DNA of 64,000 nt from Haliscomenobacter sp. (GCA_016713275.1 JADJPL010000011.1:1-64000), one strand, 5' to 3'; positions 1-8,818 are shown, counted from the stretch's first letter. Notes: a model not told the origin generated them from the sequence alone. Numbers and translations are program-made.

Positions 1-44
1 CTCAACAACCCACTAAAAAACTCCATTGCCAATGAAAGATATCT

Positions 45-52
45 TACATTTG
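45..52 (+). promoter_or_regulatory. Bacteroidota -7 box (TACATTTG) before the DUF4143 ATPase
   Basis: TACATTTG matches TAnnTTTG. A TTG lies 16 bases upstream (26-28), shorter than the usual 19-21, so this is a weak match. The box sits in a 12-bp palindrome (TTACATTTGTAA, 44-55) that could bind a repressor. Confidence 0.4.
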
Positions 53-63
53 TAAAAAAAGAT

Positions 64-1263
64 ATGCTTCGATTCGAGCTGGAGCAAATCCTGGCAGACC
101 AGAAACAGTACTTTGAAACGGGAGCGCGCATCATTGGCAGGACATTGGCGGGCAGTATGCACCTGGAAGTCCCCAAAGCGGTGATCGTTAGCGGTATACG
201 CCGCTCGGGGAAAAGTACCCTGTTGAAGGATCTCCTGCGGGAAAAGCGCGATGTGGTTGGATACGTTCACTTTGACGACCCCCGCTTAAACGAATTCAAA
301 CTGGCCGATTTTTACACCTTGGAGGACATCTGGAAAGATAAATCCTACTTCCAGTTTGACGAGATCCAGAAAATCGAACGTTGGGAAGAATATATCCGGC
401 ACGGCGTAGAGCGCAACAGGCGATTTGCCATAACCGGCTCCAACGCCGGCTTGCTGAGTAAGGAATTGGGAACCCTGCTCACCGGGCGGCATACCACGTA
501 TGAATTATTCCCGTTTTCCTACCGGGAATTTTTGGACTACCACACCGCGGAGCCCTCGTTTGCCTCCTTTGAAGCGTACCGGAAGCATGGCGGTTTCCCC
601 GAGGCCCTGGTTTACGATATGCCGGGTTACCACCAGGAATTGTTCCAGGACATCGTACAACGGGATATCGCCGTCCGCTACGGCATCCGAAACAGCTACG
701 ACCTGAACAACGTGGCGTTACATCTGATCAACAACCTGGGCAGGCCGTTCTCCTTCTCGGCCATAGCCAGGCATTATGGCATTCAATCCATAACCTCGGT
801 TGCCGACTATGTCCGTATGTTTGAGGACGCCTACGTTCTGAGCGTGGTTTCCCGGTTCGACTATAGCTTCCGGCGCCAGCAGAATAATCCCAAAAAAGCC
901 TATATCGTGGACCACGCCTTCGCCCGGGCCAACTCCACCCAGCTCCACTCCGACTACGGCCGAATCCTGGAAAATATGGTCTTCATGGAACTCCGGAGGC
1001 AAACGAAATCCATCTGGTACTTCAAAGAAACCAATGAATGTGATTTCGTGTGCCAGCACGGCGCCCAGACTGCCCTGTACCAATCCTGCTGGGAATTGAC
1101 CGGCGCCAACAAAGACCGGGAAATCAACGGCCTCCTGGAAGCCATGCGCTTCTTCCACCTGGATACCGGCGTTCTCGTCACCGCCAACCAATCCGATACC
1201 CTCCGCGTGGACGGAGCAGAAATCCATATCGTTCCGTTTTACCAATGGGCAGGGGGTGGTTAG
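64..1263 (+). CDS. AAA+ ATPase with DUF4143 C-terminal domain
   Basis: The 399-residue protein has an AAA_14-type P-loop, SGIRRSGKST, at about residues 44-53. A Walker B-like stretch (YFQFDEIQK) follows near residue 98, and the sensor segment ITGSNAGLLSKELGTLLTGR is near residues 124-143. The C-terminal half fits DUF4143, including the nuclease-fold-like segment ending ECDFVC. Such ATPases are common accessory genes in Bacteroidota; their substrate is unknown and a toxin or defence role is only conjecture. The ATG is 12 bases after a TACATTTG -7 box at 45-52, so the leader is very short. The stop codon TAG lies inside the first GTGGTTA heptamer of the array that follows. Confidence 0.85.
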   Translation: MLRFELEQILADQKQYFETGARIIGRTLAGSMHLEVPKAVIVSGIRRSGKSTLLKDLLREKRDVVGYVHFDDPRLNEFKLADFYTLEDIWKDKSYFQFDEIQKIERWEEYIRHGVERNRRFAITGSNAGLLSKELGTLLTGRHTTYELFPFSYREFLDYHTAEPSFASFEAYRKHGGFPEALVYDMPGYHQELFQDIVQRDIAVRYGIRNSYDLNNVALHLINNLGRPFSFSAIARHYGIQSITSVADYVRMFEDAYVLSVVSRFDYSFRRQQNNPKKAYIVDHAFARANSTQLHSDYGRILENMVFMELRRQTKSIWYFKETNECDFVCQHGAQTALYQSCWELTGANKDREINGLLEAMRFFHLDTGVLVTANQSDTLRVDGAEIHIVPFYQWAGGG

Positions 1264-1325
1264 TGGTTAGTGGTTAGTGGTTGGTGGTTGGTGGTGGTGG
1301 GTGAGTGGGTGAGTGGCTGAGTGGC
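1254..1325 (+). repeat. Heptamer STRR array, unit GTGGTTA/GTGGTTG
   Basis: About ten imperfect tandem copies of a 7-base unit begin within the last codons of the DUF4143 ATPase gene and supply its TAG stop. The array runs directly into the palindromic repeat array at 1333. Confidence 0.85.
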
Positions 1326-1332
1326 TGATCCC

Positions 1333-2420
1333 GTAACCGCCAAATTTATTTGGCGGCATCCGGGAAAAAAGGAACTCCGGCCAAATAAATTTGGCCGTTA
1401 CAAAGCCGCCATCCCGTTGATTATAAGGGCAATGCAGCTCCCCCTCCTTCGGAGGGGGCGGGGGGGGAGGCCCGCCCCGCCTGCCGGAAACCCCTTCTCC
1501 GGGCCGAACCTCCGGCCAAATAAATTTGGCCGTTACAAAGCCGCTATCCCGTTGATTATAAAGGCTATACAGCTCCCCCTCCTTCGGAGGGGCGGAGGAG
1601 GCCCGCCCCGCCGGAAACCCTTCTCCGGGTCGAACCTCCGGCCAAATAAATTTGGCCGTTACAAAGCCGCTATCCCGTTGATTATAAAGGCAATGCAGCT
1701 CCCCCTCCTTCGGAGGGGGCGGGGGGGGAGGCCCGCCCCGCCTGCCGGAAACCCCTTCCCCCGGGCCGAACCTCCGGCCAAATAAATTTGGCCGTTACAA
1801 AGCCGCCATCCCGTTGATTAAAACGCCAATGCAGCTCCCCCTCTTCCGGAGGGGGGGGGGGGGGAGGCCCGCCCCGCCTGCCGGAAACCCATCTCCGGGC
1901 CGAACCTCCGGCCAAATAAATTTGGCCGTTACAAAGCCGCCATCCCGTTGATTATAAAGGCCATGCAGCTCCCCTCCTTCCGGAGGGGGCGGGGGGAGGC
2001 CCGCCCCTCTGCCGGAAACCCCTTCTCGGGCCGAACCTCCGGCCAAACAAATTTGGCCGTTACAAAGCCGCTATCTTGTTGATTAAAGGGCATGCAGCCC
2101 CCCTCCCTTCGGAGGGCGGGGGAGGCCCGCCCCGCCTGCCGGAAACCCATTCTCCGGGCCGAACCTCGGCCAAATAAATTTGGCCGTTACAAGGGTCTCT
2201 ATCTTGTTGATTATAAAGGCCATGCAGCTCCCCCCTCCTTCGGAGGGGGCGGGGGGGAGGCCCGCCCCGCCTGCCGGAAACCCCTTCTCCGGGTCGAACC
2301 TCCGGCCAAATAAATTTGGCCGTTACAAAGCCGCTATCTTGTTGATTTAAGCCACGGCTCCCTCCTTCGGGGGGGCGGGAAGGCCTCCCCGCATACCGGA
2401 AACCCTCCCCCAGGTAGAGC
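1333..2420. repeat. Palindrome-rich tandem array, 8 units of 126-136 bp
   Basis: The core GGCCAAATAAATTTGGCC recurs at 1379, 1514, 1640, 1776, 1910, 2041, 2168 and 2304, with one-base variants. Each unit also carries a CCCCCTCC-TTC-GGAGGGGG hairpin, a G-run and a GCCTGCCGGAAACC segment. The array begins with a head hairpin: 1333-1354 and 1380-1401 are 22-base inverted repeats with one mismatch. Open frames across it are repeat translations rich in R, P and G and show no gene features. This array fills the space between the two ATPase genes; I see no gene in 1264-2512. Confidence 0.9.
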
Positions 2421-2475
2421 CTCCGGCACCTTGATCACCCACCACCCACCACCAACCAACTCTTGCAATTATGCC

Positions 2476-2496
2476 TGACAAACATTATTTTTGTCA
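2476..2496. promoter_or_regulatory. 21-bp palindrome upstream of the archaeal-type ATPase gene
   Basis: TGACAAA-N7-TTTGTCA has perfect 7-base arms and lies 17 bases before the ATG at 2513. It is followed by a partial direct repeat (GTCAAACATAAT). It is a candidate operator or promoter-region element; no cognate regulator is known. Confidence 0.4.
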
Positions 2497-2512
2497 AACA
2501 TAATATAAGCAA

Positions 2513-3884
2513 ATGTTTCCATTTTTCAACAGGGAAGCGGAGTTGCGCCGGTTGCGCCGGATGATTGGGCAGGAAGCAGGCGGCCTGGCGGTGGTATACG
2601 GGCGGAGGCGATGCGGAAAATCCCGCCTGGTGCGGGAGTTGAGCGAAACGAACCTGATTTATTTCCAGGCCGACCAGCGGGAAGCGCCGCTTCAACGGCA
2701 GGCCCTGGCGGGCGTAATTGCCCGTCAACTGCCGGGGTTTGATGAGGCGGTATACCCCGATTGGGAGGCCTTGCTGCATGCGCTCCACTACCGCTTGCAA
2801 GGACCTAGGACGATCTGTCTGGACGAGTTTCCGTATCTGGTGCGCGGCGACGAAGCCCCCGCCCAGTATACTTCAGGGGTTTTTGGATCGGTTTCCAAAT
2901 GGGCCGTTGTCTATCCTGTTGTGCGGATCGGCCCAACAAATGATGCGCGGGTTGGTGCTGGACGCTTCGGCGCCACTATACGGCCGCGCGAAAGAAATTC
3001 TAAGGATACACCCGTTAAAGGCGTATTGGCTGAGCAAAGGGTTTCCACAGCTGACGCCAGACGCTTTGGTGGAAGAATATGCCGTTTGGGGAGGCGTTCC
3101 CCGATATTGGGAATTACGCCAGGCCTATGCGAACCTGGAAGAAGCCCTCCTGGATTTAGCGTTCGATCCGATCGGCGTTTTATACGAAGAACCCGATCGG
3201 CTTTTCCTGGATGAAGCCCGGAGCGCTATTCAACCGCTCTCGATTATGTCGCTGGTCGGGACCGGAAGCCAGCGCTTGTCGGAGATTGCAGGGCGCCTGG
3301 AAAAACCGGCCACGCAACTGGCCCGTCCCCTTCAGTTTCTGACCGATTTGCGTTTCCTCCTGCGGGAGGTTCCGTTTGGGGAATCCGCCCGTAACTCCAA
3401 AAAGGGAATCTATTCCATCGCAGATCCTTTTCTCGCTTTCTATTTCCGGTTTGTGTCTCCAAACCGGTCGGAACTGGAGCTTGGACGCGGAGCAAAGGTC
3501 TGGGAACGTCTTCAGCCTGCATGGCGCCAGCACGTGGCAGGCGTCTGGGAAACCATGTGCAGGGAAGCCCTCCCCGCGCTGCTCCCCAATTTGGATCTCC
3601 AACCGGCCTCCCGGTGGTGGGGAAAATTATCCGACGGCGCCTCTATGGAAATAGACCTTCTGGCAACCGACATGGCGCAACAGGTGCTCGTCGCCGGAGA
3701 AGTCAAATGGTCGGACGAACCCCATACCAAATCCCTTTCCGGGCGGCTGGACTATTTCACTTCCGTTTTCCCGCCGGCTAAAGGAAAAAAAATCGTAAAA
3801 GTCCTTTTCGCACGGAAAAAAAGCTCCGACCCCGCCTTTGATTTTTGCTTTTCCCCCGAGGAAGTGCTCGGCGTGCTTAGGTGA
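2513..3884 (+). CDS. Archaeal-type ATPase (ATPase_2/DUF234 family), frameshifted
   Basis: The N-terminal frame from 2513 has a P-loop (VVYGRRRCGKSRLVREL, about residues 28-44) and a Walker B-like ICLDEFPYL. The downstream frame, ending at 3884, continues with the family hallmark CGSAQQMM, then LYGRAKEILRIHPL, a winged-helix region and a DUF234/nuclease-like C-terminus (EIDLLATD, then VAGEVKWSD). The frames join across a C5 run at 2856-2860, where one extra base breaks the gene. The joined length, about 456 residues, is normal for the family. It is the second ATPase in this island and is flanked on both sides by the same repeat family. Confidence 0.75.
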
Positions 3885-4200
3885 CTCCCCCCCCCGGCTC
3901 CAAACACTTCGGTTTGGACTTTCAGCCCCAAAGGTGTACCCAACGCACAAGGGGAGGAGGCCCGCCCCGCCTGCCGGAAACCCATCGTTCCGCCGAACCT
4001 CCGGCATCCAGTTCGTTGCCTGTCCTCCCCCCTAATCCCCCTCCAAAGGGGAGCGCATTGCCTCACCCACGCACCCAACGCCTAAACGCCTAAACGCCTC
4101 ACGCCTCACCCACGCTCCTTTAATTCGGCGCCCGAAAAAAGCCCCAAAAATTATTGAAACCTGAAACCGCTTCCAAACGTTTATCAGTAAAAGTATAGTT
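3885..4200. repeat. Spacer with a partial palindromic-repeat unit and heptamer array
   Basis: This 316-base spacer holds a degenerate piece of the island repeat (GCCTGCCGGAAACC, then GAACCTCCGGCATCCAG, about 3960-4015) and a C/T-rich tract. ACGCCTA/ACGCCTC heptamers follow at 4061-4115. No gene is visible. Confidence 0.7.
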
Positions 4201-4443
4201 ATGGACCAACGCGCATTGTTGCAAAGGATCACCATTAATCCGGATATCTGTTTCGGCAAACCGACGGTACGCAACCTGCGTTATCCGGTAGAATTTATTC
4301 TCGATATCCTGGCTGCAGGTATGACGATACCCGAAATCCTGGAGGACTATCCCGATCTGGAAGAGGAGGATTTTAAAGCTTGCTTGCTTTTCGCTTCCAA
4401 ACTTATTCAAGTGAATAGCATTCATAAAGTAATCGCGGCTTGA
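4201..4443 (+). CDS. DUF433 domain protein (predicted antitoxin)
   Basis: The 80-residue protein fits DUF433: ITINPDICFGKPTVRNLRYPVE near the N-terminus, then ILDILAAGMTIPEILEDYPDLEEEDFKAC. This fold is a small helix-turn-helix-like domain and is often paired with a DUF5615 PIN-like protein. Its TGA stop overlaps the ATG of the next gene (TGATG at 4441-4445), so the two are translationally coupled. The likely role is the antitoxin and autorepressor of the pair. The role is inferred from family and context. Confidence 0.85.
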   Translation: MDQRALLQRITINPDICFGKPTVRNLRYPVEFILDILAAGMTIPEILEDYPDLEEEDFKACLLFASKLIQVNSIHKVIAA

Positions 4444-4799
4444 TGAAATTCCTGCTGGATGCCCAATTACCTTTAGCCCTAAAAGTGTGGCTTAGAAAAC
4501 AAGGCCACGACGTTATACATACAAGGGATCTGCCAAGAGAAAATCTGAGCGGTGATTCTTTGATCATGCAAATCGCTGAAAAAGAAAACCGGATTGTAAT
4601 TTCCAAAGACAGCGACTTCTTTAAATCCCATCTGATCAACGGAAAACCTCCACAACTGCTCATGGTCACAACAGGCAATATTGTTAATAAACAGCTACTC
4701 CTGCTATTTGACATTAATTTCCCTGTCATTGAAACGCTGTTCCAAAATGGTGCTAAAGTGATTGAGCTCAACAATGATACGATCGCTGTGCATGCTTAA
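4443..4799 (+). CDS. DUF5615 PIN-like protein (predicted toxin)
   Basis: The 118-residue protein begins MKFLLDAQLP and has the acidic residues expected of a PIN-like nuclease: D6, the D of HTRDLP, and the two D of ISKDSDF. This matches the DUF5615 (Mut7-C-like) family found downstream of DUF433 genes. The start is ATG 4443, which overlaps the DUF433 stop; a TTG one codon earlier is possible. Predicted activity is RNA cleavage restrained by the DUF433 partner. The pair appears intact, with no frameshift. Confidence 0.85.
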   Translation: MKFLLDAQLPLALKVWLRKQGHDVIHTRDLPRENLSGDSLIMQIAEKENRIVISKDSDFFKSHLINGKPPQLLMVTTGNIVNKQLLLLFDINFPVIETLFQNGAKVIELNNDTIAVHA

Positions 4800-5012
4800 T
4801 GATTTTCTATCCTTAAGCGTAAGGGCGCTAGGGCGTTCATCATAACCTCCCCTTCGCCATTTTTTCGTCTGAACTGTGATGCATGTGATTAATGCTTAAC
4901 GCCTTACGCCCTCACCCACTACCCACCAACCACTCAAAACTTCCCCCCGGCTCTTGAAAGGCAGGGAAAATTCCTTTAACTTGCTTTCAAACGATTTATT
5001 AAGGAAAAAACG

Positions 5013-5252
5013 ATGAGCGAAGCGGTAAGAAAACGGTTTAGTAATGTGCAGTTGCTGCTATTGGAGCTTTTTTCAGAGGATCTCTCGGAAGAGGAGTTGC
5101 TGGAAATAAAACAACTGCTTTCAGAGTGGCGGTTTAAAAGGGCCACCGAGGCAGCCAATCGGGTAGTGAAGGAAAAAGGCTGGACGAAGGAAGACTTTGA
5201 CCGTTTGTTGGGTTCCCATCTTCGTACTCCGTATGCTAAGGAAGCGTCTTGA
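5013..5252 (+). CDS. Small antitoxin-like protein upstream of a PIN gene
   Basis: The 79-residue acidic and helical protein (LLLLELFSEDLSEEELLEIKQLL, then WTKEDFDRLL) is of the type that precedes PIN toxins in Bacteroidota. No DNA-binding motif is clear to me. Its TGA stop (5250-5252) overlaps the TTG start of the PIN gene by three bases, which suggests coupled translation. The antitoxin role is inferred from position and size. Confidence 0.65.
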   Translation: MSEAVRKRFSNVQLLLLELFSEDLSEEELLEIKQLLSEWRFKRATEAANRVVKEKGWTKEDFDRLLGSHLRTPYAKEAS

Positions 5253-5667
5253 AAATTGTTTTAGATACCAATATTCTTTTGGTTTCCATTTCCGATGGTT
5301 CACCTTGTTATTGGGTTTGGAAGCGTTTGGCAGAAGGCGCCTTTACCCTTTGTTTTACAACGGAGATTCTAAATGAATATGCTGAAATTATTGAGGAGCA
5401 TATGGGAGTTGAGGTAATGTCCCAGACGATGCATGCCTTGATGGAGCACCCCCATGTTCCTTTGTTACCAAGTATTATCATTGGAACCTGATAGAGATTG
5501 ATCCGGATGACAATAAGTTTGTAGACTGTGCTATTGCTGCGAACGCTGATTTCATCGTTACACAGGACAAGCATTTCCAAATCCTAAGGAAGGTCCCTTT
5601 CCCAAAGATTGAAGTCCTGAATTTAGATCAATTTAGCCGGCTCTTTGATGAAGACGATGTGTTTTGA
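5249..5667 (+). CDS. PIN-domain toxin (COG1569-like), frameshifted
   Basis: The first frame starts with TTG and reads MKIVLDTNILLVSISDGSP, with the PIN aspartate in LDTN. It covers about 70 residues and then loses frame near 5456-5464. The other frame continues KYYHWNLIEIDPDDNKFVDC and NADFIVTQDKHF, with the conserved acidic residues, to a TGA at 5665-5667. Joined, the protein is about 138 residues, normal for this family. It is either a real one-base lesion that disarms the toxin or a sequencing error. The product is a predicted ribonuclease. Confidence 0.75.
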
Positions 5668-5756
5668 TTTGAAGATATTGGGTTGTAGGGTTGATTTCCG
5701 CTCGGAAACCCTGCTGAAGCCTATTTGTGGTTAGTTTGTATCAGGCAGAAAAGGCG

Positions 5757-5795
5757 GTGGTGGTTAGTGGTTGGTGGTTGGTGGTTGGTGGCTGA
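5757..5795 (+). repeat. Heptamer STRR array, unit GTGGTTA/GTGGTTG
   Basis: About five 7-base units precede the head hairpin of the second palindromic repeat block. The junction GGCTGATCCCGTAACC is the same as at about 1322-1338, so heptamer array and repeat block recur as one arrangement. Confidence 0.8.
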
Positions 5796-5799
5796 TCCC

Positions 5800-6720
5800 G
5801 TAACCGCCAAATTTATTTGGCGGCATCCCGGAAAAAAGGAACCTCCGGCCAAATAAATTTGGCCGTTACAAAGCCGCTGGTTGGTGGTTAGTGGCTTAGT
5901 TGGGGAGTGGGGAGCACCTGTGGAAACCTTCTCCGGGTCGGACCTCCGGCACCCGGTCCCCCCCCCCCCCCCCCCCTCCCCCCCCCGGAGGGGGGGGAGC
6001 GCCCCCCCCCCCCCCCCCCCAAGCCTTACGCCTTACGCCCTAAGCCTTCACGCCCTCACCCGCTCTCCCCATCCTGAAATCCCCCCAAATCCTGGTTCAG
6101 ACAAAAAAGCAACGCCCTGCTGTTCGGCTACTTCCCCTGGCTAAAACCCATCCCGCCGAACCTCCGGCCAAAGAAATTTGGCCGTTACAAAACCGCTATC
6201 TCCGTTGATTATAAAGGCAATGCAGCTCCCCCTCCTTCGGAGGGGGCGGGGGGGGGAGGCCCGCCCCGCATGCCGGAAACCCCTTCCCCCGGGTCGAACC
6301 TCCGGCATCCAGTTCATTGCCTGTCCTCCCCCTAATCCCCCTCCAAAGGGGGACAGCGCATTGCCTCACCCACTCACCCAACGCCCTTACGCCTTACGCC
6401 TTACGCCCTAAGCCTTGCGCCCTCACCCGCTCTCCCCATCCTGAAATCCCCCAAATCCTGGTTCAGACAAAAAAGCAACGCCCCTGCTGTTCGGCTACTT
6501 CCCTGGCAAAACCCAGCCCGCCGAACCTCCGGCCAAATAAATTTGGCCGTTACAAAACCCTATCCCGTTGATTATAAAGGCAATGCAGCTCCCCTCCTTC
6601 GGAGGGGGCGAGGGGAGGCCCGCTCCGCCTGCCGGAAAACCCATCCTCCGGGTCGAACCTCCGGCATCCATCGCATTGCCTCACCCACTCCCCAACGCCT
6701 TACGCCTTACCCACCCACCC
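5800..6720. repeat. Second palindromic repeat block with composite units
   Basis: The block opens with the head hairpin (22-base arms at 5800-5821 and 5848-5869). Further palindrome cores follow at about 6165 (one G variant) and 6534. Between them are C/G homopolymer runs (5949-6020), ACGCCTT heptamers (6027-6060 and 6377-6420) and a longer segment starting CATCCTGAAATCCCCC at 6070 and 6437. Open frames here are repeat translations. No gene is visible from 5668 to 6799. Confidence 0.85.
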
Positions 6721-6799
6721 ACTTTCTCGTTGGTATAAAACCTGTTCAGAACCATAGAACAATTTTTCCTGTTCTATTTTTTATTAAGATCGGCAAAAT

Positions 6800-7211
6800 A
6801 TGCCCGCAAGAGATTTTATCACGATGTGGTTCGTCATGCCTTAGAACAGGATGGTTGGACCATTACCCACGATCCCTACTTCATGCGGATAGGCAAGAGG
6901 AAGGGGTATATTGATTTAGGGGCAGAGATCGTAGGGGCTGAGCGGGAAGGCGAAAAAATAGCTGTCGAGATCAAGAGTTTTGTAGGGCTATCGGATCTGG
7001 ATGCTTTTGAAGAAGCCATGGGTCAATTCCTGCTATACAAACCGGCATTGACAAAAAAGAACCTGACCGTATTTTATTTTTGGCCATTCCGAATGGGTTT
7101 TTTGTCAAGTTTTTTGAGGATTCCTTTTTTCTTGAAATTATTGACCTGTATGAGATCCCTTTGCTAATATTTAACGAAAAAGAATCAAAAATCATACGAT
7201 GGAAAAGGTAG
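6800..7211 (+). CDS. xisH: XisH-family protein (PD-(D/E)XK fold), frameshifted twice
   Basis: Read across two one-base shifts, the protein is about 137 residues, the usual XisH length. It starts MPARDF at 6800. A missing T in the T4 run at 6814-6817 precedes YHDVVRHALEQDGW. The middle frame has YIDLGAE and AVEIKSF, the D and ExK of a PD-(D/E)XK nuclease. A shift at the A6 run near 7053-7058 precedes EPDRILFLAIPNGFF, the family C-terminal motif. XisH is known as a factor needed for fdxN element excision in Anabaena; no xisF recombinase is present here. It overlaps xisI by 13 bases. Confidence 0.75.
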
Positions 7212-7539
7212 CGCTATACAAACAAATCGTCCGGGAATTGTGCAGTGAAATCGCTTCCATGTCACCTTCTGACGAAAGCGTGCAAACGCAATTAATTACG
7301 GATGATGACCGAGGTCACTACCTCCTTTTTTCTGTTGGCTGGGAAGAAGACAACCGGGAGTATGCCCCTTTTTGCATATAGACGTAAATAATAACGGGCG
7401 TGTTCTGATTCAGCACGATGGTACCGATTTGAAAGTCGCTTTAATGCTTGCAGGCAAGGGTATTCCAAAAAGCGATATTGTCCTGGCGTTTCATCCCCTG
7501 CATCAGCGGCCCTTGTTACCGGAGTTTGCAGCGTCCTAA
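7199..7539 (+). CDS. xisI: XisI-family protein, frameshifted
   Basis: The first frame reads MEKVALYKQIVRELCSEIAS to about residue 60. After a shift in the C4T5 run at 7365-7373, the other frame gives HIDVNNNGRVLIQHDGTD and then GIPKSDIVLAFHP, which is the XisI C-terminal signature. The joined length is about 113 residues, normal for the family. It starts inside the end of xisH, as in most xisHI pairs. The cellular role outside cyanobacteria is not established. The paired overlap and the island setting resemble a toxin-antitoxin layout. Confidence 0.75.
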
Positions 7540-7598
7540 GCAGGACAAGATATGGTTGGTGGTTGGGGCTTAAGGCGTAAGGCGTTTGGGCTGATCCT

Positions 7599-8695
7599 GT
7601 AACCGCCAAATTTATTTGGCGGCAGCCCGGAAAACGGAACCTCCGGCCAAATAAATTTGGCCGTTACAAAGCCGCTATCCCGTTGATTATAAAGGCAATC
7701 TAGCTCCCCCTCCTTCGGAGGGGGCGGGGGGGGAGGCCCGCCCCGCCTGCCGGAAACCCCTTCCCCCGGGCCGAACCTCCGGCATCCAGTTCATTGCCTC
7801 ACCCACTCCCCCAACGCCTTAACGCCTTAACGCCTTACGCCCTAAGCCTTGCGCCCTCACCCGCTCTCCCCATCCTGAAATCCCCCCAAATCCTGGTTCA
7901 GACAAAAAGCAACGCCCTGCTGTTCGGCTACTTCCCCTGGCGGAAACCCATCCCGCCGAACCTCCGGCCAAATAAATTTGGCCGTTACAAGGGCCGCTAT
8001 CTTGTTGATTATAAAGGCTATGTAGCTCCCCCTCCTTCGGAGGGGGCGGGGGGGGAGGCCCGCCCCGCCTGCCGGAAACCCCTCCCCCCGGGCCGAACCT
8101 CCGGCATCCAGTTCATTGCCTCACCCACCCCAACCCGCCTCACGCCTTACGCCTCACGCCTCACGCCTCACCCGCTCTCCCCATCCTGAAATCCCCCCAA
8201 ATCCTGGTTCAGACAAAAAAGCAACGCCCTGCTGTTCGGCTACTTCCCCTGGCGGAAACCCATCCCGCCGAACCTCCGGCCAAATAAATTTGGCCGTTAC
8301 AAAGCCGCTATCTTGTTGATTATAAAGGCAATGCAGCTCCCCCTCCTTCGGAGGGGGCGGGGGGGGAGGCCCGCCCCGCCTGCCGGAAACCCCTTCTCCG
8401 GGTCGAACCTCCGGCATCCAGCGCATTGCCTCACCCACTCACCCAACGCCTTAACGCCTTACGCCTTACGCCCTAAGCCTTGCGCCCTCACCCGCTCTCC
8501 CCATCCTGAAATCCCCCCAAATCCTGGTTCAGACAAAAAGCAACGCCCTGCTGTTCGGCTACTTCCCCTGGCGGAAACCCTTCCGTCGAACCTCCGGCCA
8601 AATAAATTTGGCCGCTACAAAGCCGCTATCTTGTTGATTATAAGGGCAATGCAGCTCCCCCTCCTTCGGAGGGGGCGGGGGGGGAGGCCCGCATG
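7599..8695. repeat. Third palindromic repeat block, composite 311-320 bp units
   Basis: The block opens with the head hairpin (22-base arms at 7599-7620 and 7646-7667), preceded by GGGCTGATCCTGTAACC. Palindrome cores follow near 7971, 8280 and 8600. A composite unit starting CATCCTGAAATCCCCC lies at 7871, 8182 and 8502. It includes CCTGGTTCAGACAAAAA, GCTGTTCGGCTACTTCCCC, the palindrome core, the CCTCC-TTC-GGAGG hairpin and ACGCCTT heptamers. No gene is visible in 7540-8818. Confidence 0.9.
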
Positions 8696-8762
8696 CCACC
8701 ACCCACCACCCACTACCCACTAACCACCACCCACCAACCACTAACCACCAACCCCCACCAAC
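8696..8762. repeat. Heptamer STRR array, unit ACCACCA/ACCACTA
   Basis: About nine imperfect 7-base units form the reverse complement of the GTGGTTA family. The array closes the accessory island immediately before the promoter of the polysaccharide cluster. Confidence 0.8.
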
Positions 8763-8780
8763 TTACCCAAAAAAAATCCC

Positions 8781-8788
8781 TATCTTTG
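8781..8788 (+). promoter_or_regulatory. -7 box TATCTTTG before the capD-like gene
   Basis: TATCTTTG matches TAnnTTTG and lies 31 bases before the ATG at 8819. No clear TTTG is found 19-21 bases upstream because the heptamer array occupies that position. Confidence 0.45.
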
Positions 8789-8818
8789 AGCCCAGAACTA
8801 TACCTCAACCTGTGATCT

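Noticed and set aside
1321..2313. Open frames of 73-154 codons across the repeat array
   Set aside because: They are translations of the palindromic repeat (P/G/R-rich, same segments repeated) on both strands, with no homology or start signals.
1333..8695. Integron cassette array with attC sites
   Set aside because: The palindromes lack the RYYYAAC and GTTRRRY core sites and attC architecture, and no integrase gene is present in the window.
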